DNA of 64,000 nucleotides, taken from contig NC_077244.1 of assembly GCF_947179165.1 (NCBI RefSeq), positions 73,764,144 through 73,828,143 on the forward strand. The letters run 5' to 3'. This document shows, in pieces, positions 33,942-45,358 of the stretch (its first letter is position 1; every line of letters starts with the position of its first letter). The DNA is from Solanum dulcamara (taxonomy: Eukaryota; Streptophyta; Magnoliopsida; Solanales; Solanaceae). The notes beneath the pieces are model-generated. The model ran no database searches. It was not told the DNA's origin and saw nothing but the letters and a program-made list of their open reading frames with translations. The position numbers were made by a program, and so were the translations under genes.

Positions 33942-35231
33942 TCATTTTCCAAGACTACTTAGCGGAATGTGGATAGAGTTGTTCTTGTTTATATTCAAAA
34001 ATATAGCAGCACAACCAGCAAATATCAACATGTACGTTCCCACGAGCTCTGCCATCAACTGCAATAATAACAATATTTTTTCGCTTTTAGATAATATGAT
34101 CACACAATTCAACAATAATAGACGAGTAAAGCAAGTGTTCTGGATCCAAAACTCACCAAGGACTTTATAGCTAGAGATTTGCCCCCAAAAAATAATTGAA
34201 GAAATCCATTTTGATTGGAGAAACTTTGGAAGGTTCGAACATGACCATTTATTGATCAAATCTATTACTCTTAACTAACCCAAAATTGACCCAACCTGCT
34301 TACCTGACACTCTACGTACTTGAAAATCGAGACTCAGATTCAATTCTTGTGTTCAATAGAGATCGCAAGCATAAGATCAATTTTGTGAAGGAATTTGGAT
34401 ATAGAATATGACAAAGAACATGAGTTAATAGTTAGAAGTCTCCTTAAACTTGACACATTTTGTTAAATGCACACTTAAACCATAAGAAGTCTTGATTATC
34501 CCTCAAACATGAATTTTTGAAACTATTTACCTCTAATATGTCATATGTCCAATTTATATGACTCACTTTAGACAATTCCTAAAGAAATGACACATTTCTA
34601 TACTTAGTAAAAATTTAGTTTTGGTTCCTATTTATATAATGTAGTTTGACTTGAAATGAAATTTAAAAAAGTTGTGGTCTAAAATAAATCATAATTCATT
34701 AGGGGTAAAATAAAAATTTTAAAGTTAATTTTTTACTAAATATAAAAATGTGTCATTCCTTTTGGATTGACTAAAAAAGAAAGTGAATCATATAAATTGA
34801 AACAGAGTAAAAAAAATTTTTTTAATCATGTGGCATATTAGGGGGGCAAATAATGCCGATTCCATTGTTCAGCTACTTCGAAAAAACGGACTATTATGGC
34901 TATGTAAGGGGACCTAATTTTCAAAATTTCATGTTTGATGGGTAATTAAAACGTCTCATAGTTTAGCGGGTAAATAGTTCCAAAATTTCATATTTGAGGG
35001 GGTAATTAAGACTTCTCATAATTTAGGTGTACATTTAATAAAGTGTACAAGTTTAAGATAGCTTTTAACTATTAACTATTAACTCAAGAAAATTTAAAAT
35101 ACCTTTTGCACGCTTATAAAGTATTTTTGAGGGATAGCTGTAGTAGGAATAGCGGATGGTAATGGTGACGGATAATCATTGATCCTCAACGAAGTTGCTC
35201 GAATTCCATCAACTACTGGTATTTCCTCCAT
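33942..35231 (-). pseudogene. Truncated NIP-type aquaporin, exons 1-2
   Basis: Exon 1 (35231-35103, 43 codons from ATG, MEEIPVVDGIRATSLRINDY) and exon 2 (34058-33942) join in phase 0 with GT-AG ends. Exon 2 encodes LMAELVGTYMLIFAGCAAIF, the first transmembrane helix of NOD26-like intrinsic proteins, then NINKNNS and a stop at 33942. The NPA pore motifs and five other helices are missing within the window. NIPs conduct glycerol, boric acid, silicic acid or arsenite. This copy is cut off after helix 1. Its intron holds nested inverted-repeat elements. Identification rests on helix 1 alone. Confidence 0.65.
34432..35085. mobile_element. Foldback element with a nested MITE
   Basis: Outer arms of about 110 bp (34432-34540 and 34960-35085) are inverted copies, e.g. 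GAGTTAATAGTTAGAAGTC against the complement of the right end, and AAGAAGTCTTGATTA against TAATTAAGACTTCTCAT. Within the left arm lies a second hairpin element, 34548-34810, with ends TCCAATTTATATGACTCAC and GTGAATCATATAAATTGAA. Both sit in the intron of the NIP fragment. Confidence 0.6.
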
Positions 35232-35499
35232 AGTACTACTTGTGCTTGATTAATTATTGGCTCCAAGAAATTAAATCTAATTAAGCATGTTCCAATCTTT
35301 TTTGAGTCCCTAGTTGACTTTTTTTCAGGTTCTTGAATAATTGAAGTTGACGAAACTTTTTTTAAAAAACTGTGGAATGGTACTGGATGGATTATGGTGA
35401 TTATAATAAATAGGCATTAAGTTGTTTAAATATGTTTTTTCTAATTAAATATGGTCGACTTATGACGCACGTCTTCTGACATGTTCTCAAATAATTAAT

Positions 35500-35990
35500 T
35501 AAACTAAGTCGTAATTAGTTTATGTTAGGGGAGGAAGCACCACTGTTTAATATAATAATAAATAATGAAAATAAATTGGAGAGGAAAATTTTGCGTGGAA
35601 GCCCCTCAAACAGATAGAAGAGAAAAACCATGGGGTAGAAGAATTTTACTATAATAATATGGGAGTACACTACTCTCAAATATAAGGAGAAAACAACAAT
35701 AAATACTTCTCTCTTGTAAAATGAATAACTCATAAAAAAGTACACTCAAGACTACAATATTTATCATGGTGTATCTCTCTTTGTGTTCTTACTCTTTTGG
35801 ATTGTATTTTTGTGGGATGATCTAAATGAAGGCAAGAGACCCTCTATTTATAGGAAACTGAAAACGCGTAAAATACACATTTTTGTGTAAAATACGCATT
35901 TTCTTGCCAAAAATTGCTAAAGAAGGCAACAACTTTTGAAACACATAAAATACGCATTTTCTTCCTAGACGGTGTGTGCGCACCTCTCTT
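35500..35990 (-). mobile_element. Possible solo LTR, minus orientation
   Basis: On the minus strand a promoter-like CCTATAAATAGAGGG (near 35845) is followed by a leader-like AT-rich region. No coding part, and ends not fixed. Confidence 0.3.
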
Positions 35991-36524
35991 TTTGACTTTC
36001 TCGCAGTTTATAATTAATTGAACAAATGGTAGTTTTTTGTTTTTCTTTTTTTAACACCAACATTCAAGCACATAATATATGATTGAGTTTCTTAGCCACT
36101 ACACATAAACAATTCACATGTAAACGTCAAACACACGTATGATAAAAGCTCAAAGTCAATCAACATACAAAATAATTGAATCGGAAGAAGAGACGAAGCT
36201 ACAAGCACATTTACGAATTTATCAAAATTCAATAATTTTAATTTTATTTTTTAAATTTATATTTAAAAAATCTACTAAATTAATATATGTGGATAATTTG
36301 TTTAAAATCCAGAAAACTATCTTTTGTAAAATTTAGAACCCAAAGAAAAAGTTAGGATTTACATATATCAATTGATACAAGCGTAGCTCCCACCGAGTCA
36401 ATTACACGTTGTGATATGAGTTAAACTAAATTAAATCCACGCCTAGTTTTATTCATTATAATGGTTTTTATTTTTTTTTCAATGAAATGAGTAAATCAAT
36501 GGTGAATTAATTGGGTGTCTAAGA

Positions 36525-37010
36525 AACATTGTGTTGGATTTTAAAAAGTGTGAATGAAAAATAAAGAGTTGTGATTTTTTTGAAAAATTATGACTTTTTC
36601 GAAATGTTGTGACTTTTCTAAAGAGTTGTGTCGTTTCCGAAAGGTTGTAACTTTTTCGAAAGGTTGTGACCTTTCTGATAAGGCACAATAAACACATGTT
36701 CATATTATCCTTTATTATGTATAAATAGAGGGGTTTCCTCTCATTGTTGAATAATGAATTTCTGGGCCTTTTCTTCTTCTGCACAAACAAATTCTAGTGT
36801 ACTTTACTGTTGTTGATTGATTCGCTGACACCGTAGTTTAGGTATCAATACATCGGGGAGTAAGATCATTCTATCATGGGAGGATATATTCCATTAACCT
36901 CGGGTGCTTGAGGAAAATAATTTCTTTTAGGAAACACTGTGCATTCAGTGGGCTTAATTTTCTTTCATGAGAAAAATATTTTTACATTCTTTTTTTTACT
37001 GATTTTGAGT
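36525..37010 (+). mobile_element. Probable solo LTR of a copia-type element
   Basis: Begins near TGTTGGATTTTA, has repeated TTGTGACTTTT(T)C units (36569-36672), a TATAAATAGAGG box near 36720 and a U5-like end with CACTGTGCATTCAGTGGGC. No internal coding region follows. Termini approximate. Confidence 0.5.
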
Positions 37011-37376
37011 TTTCCGATTTTGAAAATACTCTTTATACCTTATAATTTCTTACCAAATCTTCCAAATTTTCTATTCTTAGTATTTTAGTAATACAGATTA
37101 ATTAATAACAACTTGTCCATTAAAAACATTGAAATTCCAATTAAGTGTTAAGTTTGTCCATCAATTACTATTCCATTAAAGACATCAAAAACTAGAATTG
37201 TATAATGTTAATGCTAATTAATTAAATTTTAAGCATGGACTTTGATAGAAGAAACCTTGGCCACTGTAAGCCTGCTTGGGTGTCGTCTAATACGAATTTT
37301 GTCGAATGAACAATATTTGTGAAAATAGAGTTTATATATTGGTCACTTTTCGATCATATTTATGGAAAATATTCAT

Positions 37377-37379
<3 letters not shown>

Positions 37380-37411
<32 letters not shown>
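37380..37411. repeat. (AT)n microsatellite
   Basis: Uninterrupted AT dinucleotides, about 16 units. Confidence 0.95.
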
Positions 37412-37414
<3 letters not shown>

Positions 37415-37905
37415 TCAAATTTCAAATATAGTGGTTATTTTTCGGTTATACGAGCTGCAAAAATGGATATTAAGTTGTGCATTTTACCTCATTCCTAAGC
37501 CTATTCAAAGATGTCAAAAAGTAATCAATTAGGTGGATTCATAAAAACAACAAGGTTTCAGGATTCAAATAAAATCCAGCAGAGATAAACATACTAGGTC
37601 TACAATGATTTTCGTTTTATTTGTTCAAACATTAGTGGACAGAGTTATCCGATATTTATGTTAGTGAGAGAGGTAATTAAGACTACCATATAAAATTTGC
37701 TAAGAATAGCATTGCACACATAAATTATAGGAGTGATCAAATAGACAACATTGACAAATCCTCTGCACACAAAAACTTGAATCAAAATGTAACAGAAATT
37801 TTACATATGCTTATTTGAAATTTGCCATTTTTCTTTATTACAAATCAATACAAATAACTTGAAGTTTAGAAATTATATAATTCTTGTGAGTATTCAATTG
37901 TTGGC

Positions 37906-39167
37906 TCATGGACGAAATTTGCAGGCAGTTTTGAACTGTTGAGCAGTTTGATCATCTCCTTTAAACTCATTATCCACCCATGCTGAGTAGCCTCCTTCCA
38001 AATTTCTTACATCCTTGTACCCCTACACTCAAATCGGAAAAAAATAATTAACTTTCAGCCACTGATAGGCTCTCTACATCATACTCTTTAGTTAATGTGC
38101 AGCTCGCATAAGCTTTATGCACCAAACTGTCCTTTTTGAGGGTATGAATGGAATATTAAAAGGCTCACTAACCGCATTAAGGAGATCGACACATGCTCGA
38201 AGTCCTCTTCCTCCACTGTTGCACCCCTTCAAAACAGATCACAATGTCTTGTTAGTGTACTCAATCATTATGTTTTAAGTTTATAGATTCATGGATTTGG
38301 CATTAACTGTGAGAGGTGTTTATAAATGACAAGTAAACTACTTTAACATGTTAATGTATACTGATGGTATAAAAAACTTTTATCGCTACAAGTATTAACC
38401 TAACTAAAATCATTAAGAAGAAAGTTCAAAGGTTTTTATAAGTTTATTTACCACAATCAGATGATCTTCCTTTTGGCACACTGAAGAGACCTGGTGAAGA
38501 AAATCTGGATTTTTTACCCTTCCTAATAGCATTCACAAGTGAAAAAAAAATGGCTCACACTAGAAAACAGTTTATAAGTTTAAAAAAAAAACAGAAAAAT
38601 AATGAAAGTGAAAAAAAAAAAACACCTTGTTCATTGAGGAACATGTATGGAATATTTATGGCTTTATCAATATGTCCTCTGTTATACTCTTCAACTGTCC
38701 TGTAAACCCAAGAAGAAATTAAAAAAAAAACAAGCCTTTATCAAAATAATGAAATAAAATCACTAAAATTTACTAAAATATATATAATGCAAATTAGTTT
38801 ACTTTTACTAGATTTTTTTAAAGACTTTTCAATTAATTACTCACCTCACATCTAAGTAAGTATGACCTGAAGAGAGCAGATCCTTTGCACTAATCACATC
38901 AACATTTGAAACATCCTCATTGCTGCCCAGAAAAAAAACAAAAAAAACTTCTATTTTTTAGAAATTATTTGAGTAATGTAATTAATTAGTAAAATGACTA
39001 ATATGATTCACCTACTGAAATAGCAAAGAGATGAAAATATAAATTAAGATGAAAAGAATAAAAAATAATTATAAGATCGATGAGAAACGAATTAGTATAA
39101 CGATGGATTAATTAACAAGAGAATTAAGCATTAGAATTTGTGTTAATTACCTCTTTATTGAATCCAT
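37906..39167 (-). CDS. HAC1: Rhodanese-domain arsenate reductase, HAC1/ATQ1-like, 136 residues
   Basis: Six exons on the minus strand: 39167-39151, 38922-38845, 38699-38626, 38522-38452, 38226-38173 and 38022-37906. Every junction is GT-AG and the phases fit (411 nt in all). The product opens MDSIKSNEDVSNVDV and holds one rhodanese domain: YLDVRTVEEYNRGHI (CH2A-like), NIPYMF, GRVKNPDF and the active-site loop VGCNSGGRG with the catalytic Cys. It ends GGYSAWVDNEFK and ACKFRP. Single-domain plant rhodaneses move sulfane sulfur. The GCN-x-GGRG loop, the RACVDLLN segment and the ACKFRP tail fit the HAC1 branch, which reduces arsenate to arsenite so that it can be exported from roots. The assignment to HAC1 rather than the STR16/STR18 branches is from remembered family features. 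The gene looks intact. Confidence 0.85.
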
Positions 39168-39292
39168 TTTATGCTTATATATTGAAGTACATCTTTTCCA
39201 ACTTAATTTTCTTGGTTTTATAGAAGCTCATTCTATGTTTGGCCGTTGACTTTCTTCTTCTTCTGATGATGATGATATTAATATATAATAAA

Positions 39293-39445
39293 AAAAGGGC
39301 AGCTCGGTGCACTTAGCTCCCGCTATGCGCAGGGTTCGGGGAAGGGTCCGACCACAAGGGTCTATTGACGCAGCCTTACCTTGCATTTCTGCCAGAGGCT
39401 GTTTCCAAGGCTTGAACCCGTGACCTCCTGGTCACATGGCAGCAA
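39293..39445 (-). mobile_element. Au-type SINE, 5'-truncated
   Basis: Starts in an A-run, then GGGCAGCTCGGTGCACTTAG, GACCACAAGGGTCTATTG, CTTGAACCCGTGACCTCC and TGGTCACATGGCAGCAA. On the minus strand this is the Au SINE body with its B box. The A-box end is missing. It lies about 125 bp upstream of the start codon of the HAC1-like gene. Confidence 0.85.
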
Positions 39446-39524
39446 TAATAATAATTAAATATTTTTTATATTATTTGCTTTGCTCTCTTGTGTAGGCTGT
39501 AACTTGTAAGTGATGCTACTTCGA

Positions 39525-40210
39525 GCCCGTTTGGATTGCCCTATAAGTTACTTATAAGTTGTTTTCAATTTTTTTAGAGTGTTTGACTGGCAACTTAAAG
39601 TCATTTTGTGCTTAAAATAAGCCTCACTAAATAATTGGATTTGTTTGGATTGACTTATTTTAAGCAACTTATAAGTTGAAAACATCTTATAAGTCAAAAA
39701 AAATAAGTCGGGTTGCACCTACTTATTTTTTTAAAGAGAAACTTACCTAAATATACTATATTAAGAAAATATTTACCATTTATAGCAATAATATTTTTTT
39801 CCACTAGACACTTATAATATATTTATAATACAGTTTTAATACAAGTTTAATACATATTAGCGAGAATAATTTATAAAACTCATATAATACAAGTTTTATT
39901 CATGGATAATATATTTATCACACACTTTAATACACTTATAACACATTGTATCAATTTCTTACCAACCAAGCATAATATATTTTAAAACACTTATAATACA
40001 TTTATATTGCATGCATAATTCACTTTTAATACATGACAGATATATTATAATATTACTATGTATTGTTGTAGATGGTAATAAATAAAAAATATCGCTAAAA
40101 TCAATAATTATTTATTAAAAAGGTATTTTTCTTCATAATTTTTTTTAAAATTTATAAATAGTTTTCAACTTATAAATTACTTAAAACAAGTTCATCCAAA
40201 CATGGTATTT
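39525..40210. mobile_element. DNA element with GTTTGGAT termini
   Basis: Left end GCCCGTTTGGATTG with CTTATAAGTTG repeats; right end CAACTTATAAATTAC with GTTCATCCAAACATGG, roughly the inverse. Non-coding AT-rich interior (ATAATACA-type repeats). Part of the interior is present again in reverse at 41424-41800. Confidence 0.55.
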
Positions 40211-40384
40211 CTTCTTTAATTGAACATGCCAACAAATCACGCCAATAACACAAATCCGTTGACTTTTACTTTATTTACAAAGCATTTGCCATTTTTCTAT
40301 TAGTAAGAAAAGTAGAAACTATATACTTAATTTCAATTTGTATGTTCTAGAATATATAATCAATTATTGACGAAAAAGACAGTA

Positions 40385-40590
40385 CTATCTGGTAATGGTG
40401 ACGGATAATCATTGATCCTCAACGAAGTTGCTCGAATTCCATCAACTACTGGTATTTCCTCCATAGTACTACTTGTGCTTGATTAATTATTGGCTCCAAC
40501 AAACAATAAAATGGATGGACAAGAACTAATTAAGTATGTTTCAATCCCTTGTTGACTTTTTTCCTTTTCTTTTCAGGTACTTGTATAATT
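40385..40590 (-). pseudogene. Second copy of the NIP first exon
   Basis: Matches 35157-35330 closely. It encodes the same MEEIPVVDGIRATSLRINDY from ATG 40464, then diverges at 40392 after PSPLP. No second exon is visible. With the copy at 35.2 kb it brackets the HAC1-like gene. Confidence 0.65.
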
Positions 40591-40774
40591 GATGTTTGTG
40601 AGCATTCCAGTAGAAAGAAAAAAAAGTATTAATTTCAGTGTTAACATCATATTTAGTAATTGAACCTTATGAGTCACTCACTATTAAAGTGAAATTGAAT
40701 CAAATTTATTTGTTTGCAGTAGGAAGAAAATTAGTAGGAGCATGAAGTTGCCCCACATTTCATCATCATGTGTA

Positions 40775-41240
40775 CTAGTGTTGTTGTTCATAACAAAAGT
40801 CTCCATTAATAGGAGTAGCAAATTCAACAAGTTGTTTGTCATGCTCAAACACACACATTTGATTTTCATTCAAGTTAACAAATGCTTCAATTCCTCCATA
40901 ATATGTCCTCATCAAGTAAATAAAGTGATTAACAACTTTGTCCATTGTAGAATTGATTTGGACCTCCAAGAACTCAGCCCCATGGTCATCACACTCAACA
41001 GTGGCATTGTCTTTTAGACTTCCAGCCCATGGATGGTAATAAGTTAAAAGTTTTTGATTGTTGCTTAGGCCCATTTGGGATGGCATTAACTTGATTTTTG
41101 GGGTAGAAAAAAACAAGGGGCATATAAAAGTGAGTGAGGCATTGATCTAAAAGGGAAAGTTTGTGCCATCTTTGAGTAGATGGGGTGAGAGTGAAAGGTT
41201 TCATGATTTTCTTGGATATTATTGATAGCATTTTTGACAT
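40775..41240 (-). pseudogene. BAHD acyltransferase, internally deleted (copy E)
   Basis: From ATG 41240: MSKMLSIISKKIMKPFTLT, then WHKLSLLDQC and MPLVFFYPKN. A frameshift then leads to KIKLMPSQMGLSNNQ, YYHPWAGSLKDNATVECDD and INSTMDKVVNH. From there it jumps in frame to FIYLMRTYYGGIEAFVN and the C-terminus. About 290 residues are gone, including HxxxD and the DFGWG-like motif. The YPKN frameshift also affects copy B. Confidence 0.8.
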
Positions 41241-41423
41241 TTCCTTATCAGTCCATTACAACTAAGCTGGCTATATATACATGAAGCCTTTAATGCAAAA
41301 GGAAATGAAAAATTGGCATGATGTACCAATTAAAAAGCCCAATTTTGAAATGTTGGCACAAAATGGTCATTTATCACCTTTTTCAGCTAGTAAAAGTAGC
41401 AACCAATAACCCTTAAACTTCTT

Positions 41424-41800
41424 TGGAAAAATTATTTGGGTGATTACTTCTTAATAAATAATTACTGATTTTAACGATATTTTTTATTTATTACCATCTA
41501 TAGCAATATTATGATAAATCTATTGTGTATTAAAAGTGAATTATGCATGCAATATAAAAGTATTATAAGTATTTTAAAATATATTATGCTTGTTTGGTAA
41601 GAAATTGAAAAATGTATTATAAGTGTATTAAAGTGTGTGATAAATGTATTATTCATGAATAAAACTTGTATTATATGTGTTTTATAAATTATTTTCGGCA
41701 ATATGTATTAAAATTATATTATAAGTGTATTATAAGTGTCCAGTGAAAAAAATATTATTTTTATAAATGGTAAATATTTTCTTAATGTAATATATATTTT
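41424..41800. repeat. Inverted copy of 39745-40150
   Basis: The reverse complement matches the left region closely: GATATTTTTTATTTATTACC, GAATTATGCATGCAATATAA, GTGTGTGATAAATGTATTA and ATAAATGGTAAATATTTTCT. The two arms face each other about 1.3 kb apart. Confidence 0.75.
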
Positions 41801-41804
41801 AGTA

Positions 41805-41810
<6 letters not shown>

Positions 41811-41886
<76 letters not shown>
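41811..41886. repeat. (TA)n microsatellite
   Basis: About 37 uninterrupted TA units directly beside the inverted repeat arm. Confidence 0.95.
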
Positions 41887-41889
<3 letters not shown>

Positions 41890-41890
<1 letters not shown>

Positions 41891-42960
41891 TTTCACAACT
41901 TCTTTTGTCTATTCAAAAAAAAAAAAATCATCTCTAGTCTCCTCCTAAAATTTCTCTTCTGTCTTTTCATCTCTCCTCCTAAAATCTCTCTATTCCTTTA
42001 TATTTTCCCCTTTCTTCGTAAAATCTCTTCATTTTAATCAGTAAAATTCTCAAATTAAGAAACAATATCTTCATCGATCATTTTACAAATTCTGCGCCAA
42101 ACTAAGAAATCATGTGAAGTCAGACAAACTTATGTATTTTAGTAATTCATAATCTTTTAATTTTGAATTTGTTTCTAACGTAATAGTTTAAAAGTTCTTT
42201 TACAATGGTAGAAATTAAAATCTTTCATTACTTATTTCTGCATGGCTTTTCATAACTCAAGTTTCATATAGATTCACTATAAAAAATGTAGGAATTAACA
42301 TATAAATTTTATAGCTAAGTGGTAAAATTTATTAGTTAATTCTATTTAGCAACGAATATATTATCATGAAATTGTATTATCTATGAGCAATTTGTTTTTA
42401 TTAAGGGATTAACAACAAAAGATTATCTAATAAATGCATATTATTCTTTCCATTCACTTTTATTTGTCCACTATACTAAAAATATATATCCATTTTAACT
42501 TTTTTAGTTTGAAAAATCAAGAAATAATTTATTAGTTAGTTTTAAGTTACTCTTATTATTAATTATAGTTATTTTTGGTGTACTTTTAAAATATTAAATT
42601 TATTATATCCAAATAAAATTAATTATTTTTTAAAAATTATATCAGATCAAATATAAACAAGTAAAAATGAATAAAATATACCGTAATTAATAAGTAGGTA
42701 TGGGAAATAAAATGCTCCCGTGTAAGTTAGGTACATGTCTTTTCTTTTTTTAGTAGAAAGTTGGGTACTGATCTTAACTTTGGGATAACACATTAGGTAC
42801 ATATCTTAAAAGGGATGATCATAAAATATAAGAAAAATAGTTAAAATTATTGTCTCACTATTTGAAACATACCTTATATATTTAACTATCGAATCACATA
42901 TACATATTTAACTATCGAATCACATATACCCCTTTTAAACTAAATGTCAACTACTCACCT
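41890..42960. repeat. Duplicated BAHD upstream flank
   Basis: Diverged copy of about 31.3-31.95 kb (AAATTAAGAAACAAT, ATCATTTTACAAATTCTGCG, GTAAGTTAGGTACAT). No gene seen. Confidence 0.55.
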
Positions 42961-42962
42961 AT

Positions 42963-43199
42963 ATGGCATCCTGTAAAAACATGCACATAAGCACCCAAAT
43001 GTTAAAGCCCCGACTTCTTCCCCATTTCTTCAAAAAAGCTTTTTTCTCCACTAATTCATTTTCTTCTATCTGTCAATTTGGTTCTATTAATTCAAATAAC
43101 AGGGATAGCTATATTAATGAGTCTGATGGGCAAGTACGCATCCGTGAACCTCCATATTTTGCATCAGATTTACAATTTAGTTATTTACAAATCCTTTAG
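42963..43199 (+). pseudogene. Small unidentified ORF with mitochondrial-presequence-like start
   Basis: 78 codons: MASCKNMHISTQMLKPRLLP, then FFKKAFFSTNSFSSIC, rich in Arg/Lys, Ser and hydrophobics like an organelle-targeting leader, then SDGQVRIREPPYF. It could be the stump of an organellar-protein exon. No family recognised, and coding status unproven. Confidence 0.25.
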
Positions 43200-43504
43200 G
43201 TCAATCATAAGGATGTTACTCACACAGAGTATGTGAACAAATAATGAAAACTAGAATATCATCGTCAATCATACATGAGAACCGAGACATTACACAACTT
43301 TCTCTAATTGTATCGATCAGAGATATTAATGTGGTGGTTATCACTGAGAAGATGCTGAATTTTGGGTTTTTGAAGGTTCCGGTGAAACCTTGAAGGCACC
43401 CATATTGTGAAAGATCTTTTTTTTTTTTAAGAATTGAAAGAGAAGAAAATCCTTTAAGCTAATGGGTGGACAATAAATAGGTGGAATTGAGGAAAAAGAT
43501 TGAA

Positions 43505-43630
43505 TCTGATAGGTGGAAACACCCTCTGCCAAAAATACAAGGTAAGGCTGTATACAATAAACTCTTGTGGTTGAATACTTTCTCGAATCCTGCGCATAGC
43601 AAAAGCTTAGTGCACTTGGCTGCTTTTTTA
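43505..43630 (+). mobile_element. Degraded Au-type SINE
   Basis: Plus-strand match: GGTGGAAACACCCTCTGCC, AAGGTAAGGCTGTATACAAT, CTGCGCATAGCAAAAGCTTA and a terminal T-run. More diverged than the other two copies. Confidence 0.7.
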
Positions 43631-43634
43631 ATAT

Positions 43635-44270
43635 ATAATATTATACATTGGTATGTAAGAATAATGCTAAACAAAGTGTATTAATAATGCTTGTATTAAT
43701 TATGTAGAGATTATTTCTTATGTATTGTTTGATATAGTGTATTAAAAATAACATGCATTGCATAATTTATTCGAAAATATTTATTTATAAAAATACCATC
43801 GACAAATATGGTGCAAAAAAATGTAAAAAAAAAAGTTTTCAAGGGCAGTTGAATCTTTAACTATTTTAATGCATGCATTAAAATCCTTAGCATTACTAAT
43901 ATCATGAATTTTCATGCATTAATAATACATATATCAATGCACAATATACAAGAACCTTTACTGCATTAGCATGCTTAAAGATAAAACTGTTCCTCAAAAT
44001 CTTTTCTGTATCCTTACCCCCACATTTGTGAAGAGTATTTTTGTAAACAAATAATTTTTTTGAGAAATTATGCAATGTATTATTTTTAGTACATCAAACC
44101 AAATACTACATAACAAATAATTTTAACGTAACTAATATCAACTTTACTAATATATCATATTCAATGCTATTATTATACACCCACCCCATCCCCAACCCCC
44201 CCACCCCCCACGATCCCTAAGTGTCTATTAGGATTTAAGTCTGCGAAATGGTTATTAAGTTAGTAAAGTA
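43635..44270. other. Gene-free AT-rich DNA before the tRNA gene
   Basis: TAATAATGC and ATGCATTAA type motifs; no exon or element ends fixed. A C-rich patch (CCCACCCCATCCCC) lies near 44180. Confidence 0.5.
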
Positions 44271-44277
44271 CAGAGAT

Positions 44278-44350
44278 GGGGATGTAGCTCAAATGGTAGA
44301 GCGCTCGCTTTGCATGCGAGAGGTACAGGGTTCGATCCCCTGCATCTCCA
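44278..44350 (+). tRNA. tRNA-Ala (anticodon TGC)
   Basis: 73 nt that fold as a standard tRNA: acceptor GGGGATG/CATCTCC with discriminator A, D arm GCTC/GAGC, anticodon stem CTCGC/GCGAG with loop TTTGCAT, and T arm CAGGG/CCCTG with loop TTCGATC. A and B boxes are intact (TAGCTCAAATGG, GGTTCGATCCC). No intron. T-rich sequence follows. Confidence 0.97.
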
Positions 44351-44359
44351 TTTGTTTTA

Positions 44360-45240
44360 AGAGTCTGTCTCTACCTTTTTTTGTTTTTTTTTGATAAAAT
44401 ATATAATTTCGAAGAATTTGAATGTGCAATTAGTTGTTGATAAAAACTATATCCACATGATATAAATCTTAAAAAGAATAAAAAATAGCATTTTTTTTTA
44501 AAAAGGTTTTTTTACCACAAGAACTCAATCAAAGGAAAGATGCAAAGAAATTACGTACTCATAATAAAATATTTAAGTTGTTAGAGATAGAATATTTTTA
44601 TTTACTTACTTATATTTTTAACATGTTGGAATGAGTTGTAGTTTCCGTTGATCCATTGATATTGATTTCATGGCAATGGGGGGATTCCAATATGAAAAGT
44701 AACACACAAAATAAATTAAGGAACGAAATATACATAAAAATAATAATACCTTATATATAAAGTTGTAATTTTTGCTAAAAAAGTTTTGAACATTTTTTCT
44801 CTCACTTGGCTCCAACCCCGTTAATTCATGGCATTCCGTTGCTATAGTTTTCATGATGCAAAGCGAAGTGTATACAAGAACTTTGAGATAATTAATGATT
44901 TTTTTTGTGGAAAGAGGTTTACAAAATTAATTAAACAAAGAATATATTAAAAGGAGAAAATTAATCATATTAAATTTTAATTTTTTTAAACAATAATTAG
45001 ATTATAAAAATTGTTACAGAATCTTTTCACCTATTATCTCTTTTTGTGACAATTTTTTAGTAAAAATATCTCTCTTTTTACTTACAATCTATGAATTTTT
45101 TATATCACGATTTAAAGATTTTTTTTTTTAGTAAATCAAAAAAAATTATAAGAAAGTATTAAACCAATGTCTAAAATCTTCTAGATTTAAACGATAATTC
45201 AAGAGCTAAATTTGCAGAACGATAGATTTGTGTAAACCAA
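44360..45240. other. Intergenic DNA upstream of CYCB1
   Basis: AT-rich, no exon or element recognised. Confidence 0.5.
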
Positions 45241-45249
45241 CAGATTATT

Positions 45250-45345
45250 ACATACAACATCCAACGCTGAGGAACTGCCCAATCAGATCCATCCAACGCT
45301 CCTCATTTCAAAGCTAAAAAATATGAAAATTTGACCGTTAAAAGT
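45250..45345 (+). promoter_or_regulatory. MSA-like elements of the CYCB1 promoter
   Basis: TGACCGTTA at 45332-45340 is the reverse of TAACGGTCA, the core of the M-phase-specific activator bound by three-repeat MYB proteins. Two CCAACGCT near-matches lie at about 45261 and 45293. All are within 240 bp of the ATG, as in other plant B-type cyclins. Confidence 0.6.
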
Positions 45346-45358
45346 ACGTTACCCACAG

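Noticed and set aside
36479..36790. 103-codon minus-strand ORF
   Set aside because: Translation of repeated TTGTGACTTTT units in a likely LTR.
41714..41896. ORF of Tyr-Ile repeats
   Set aside because: Read-through of the TA microsatellite.
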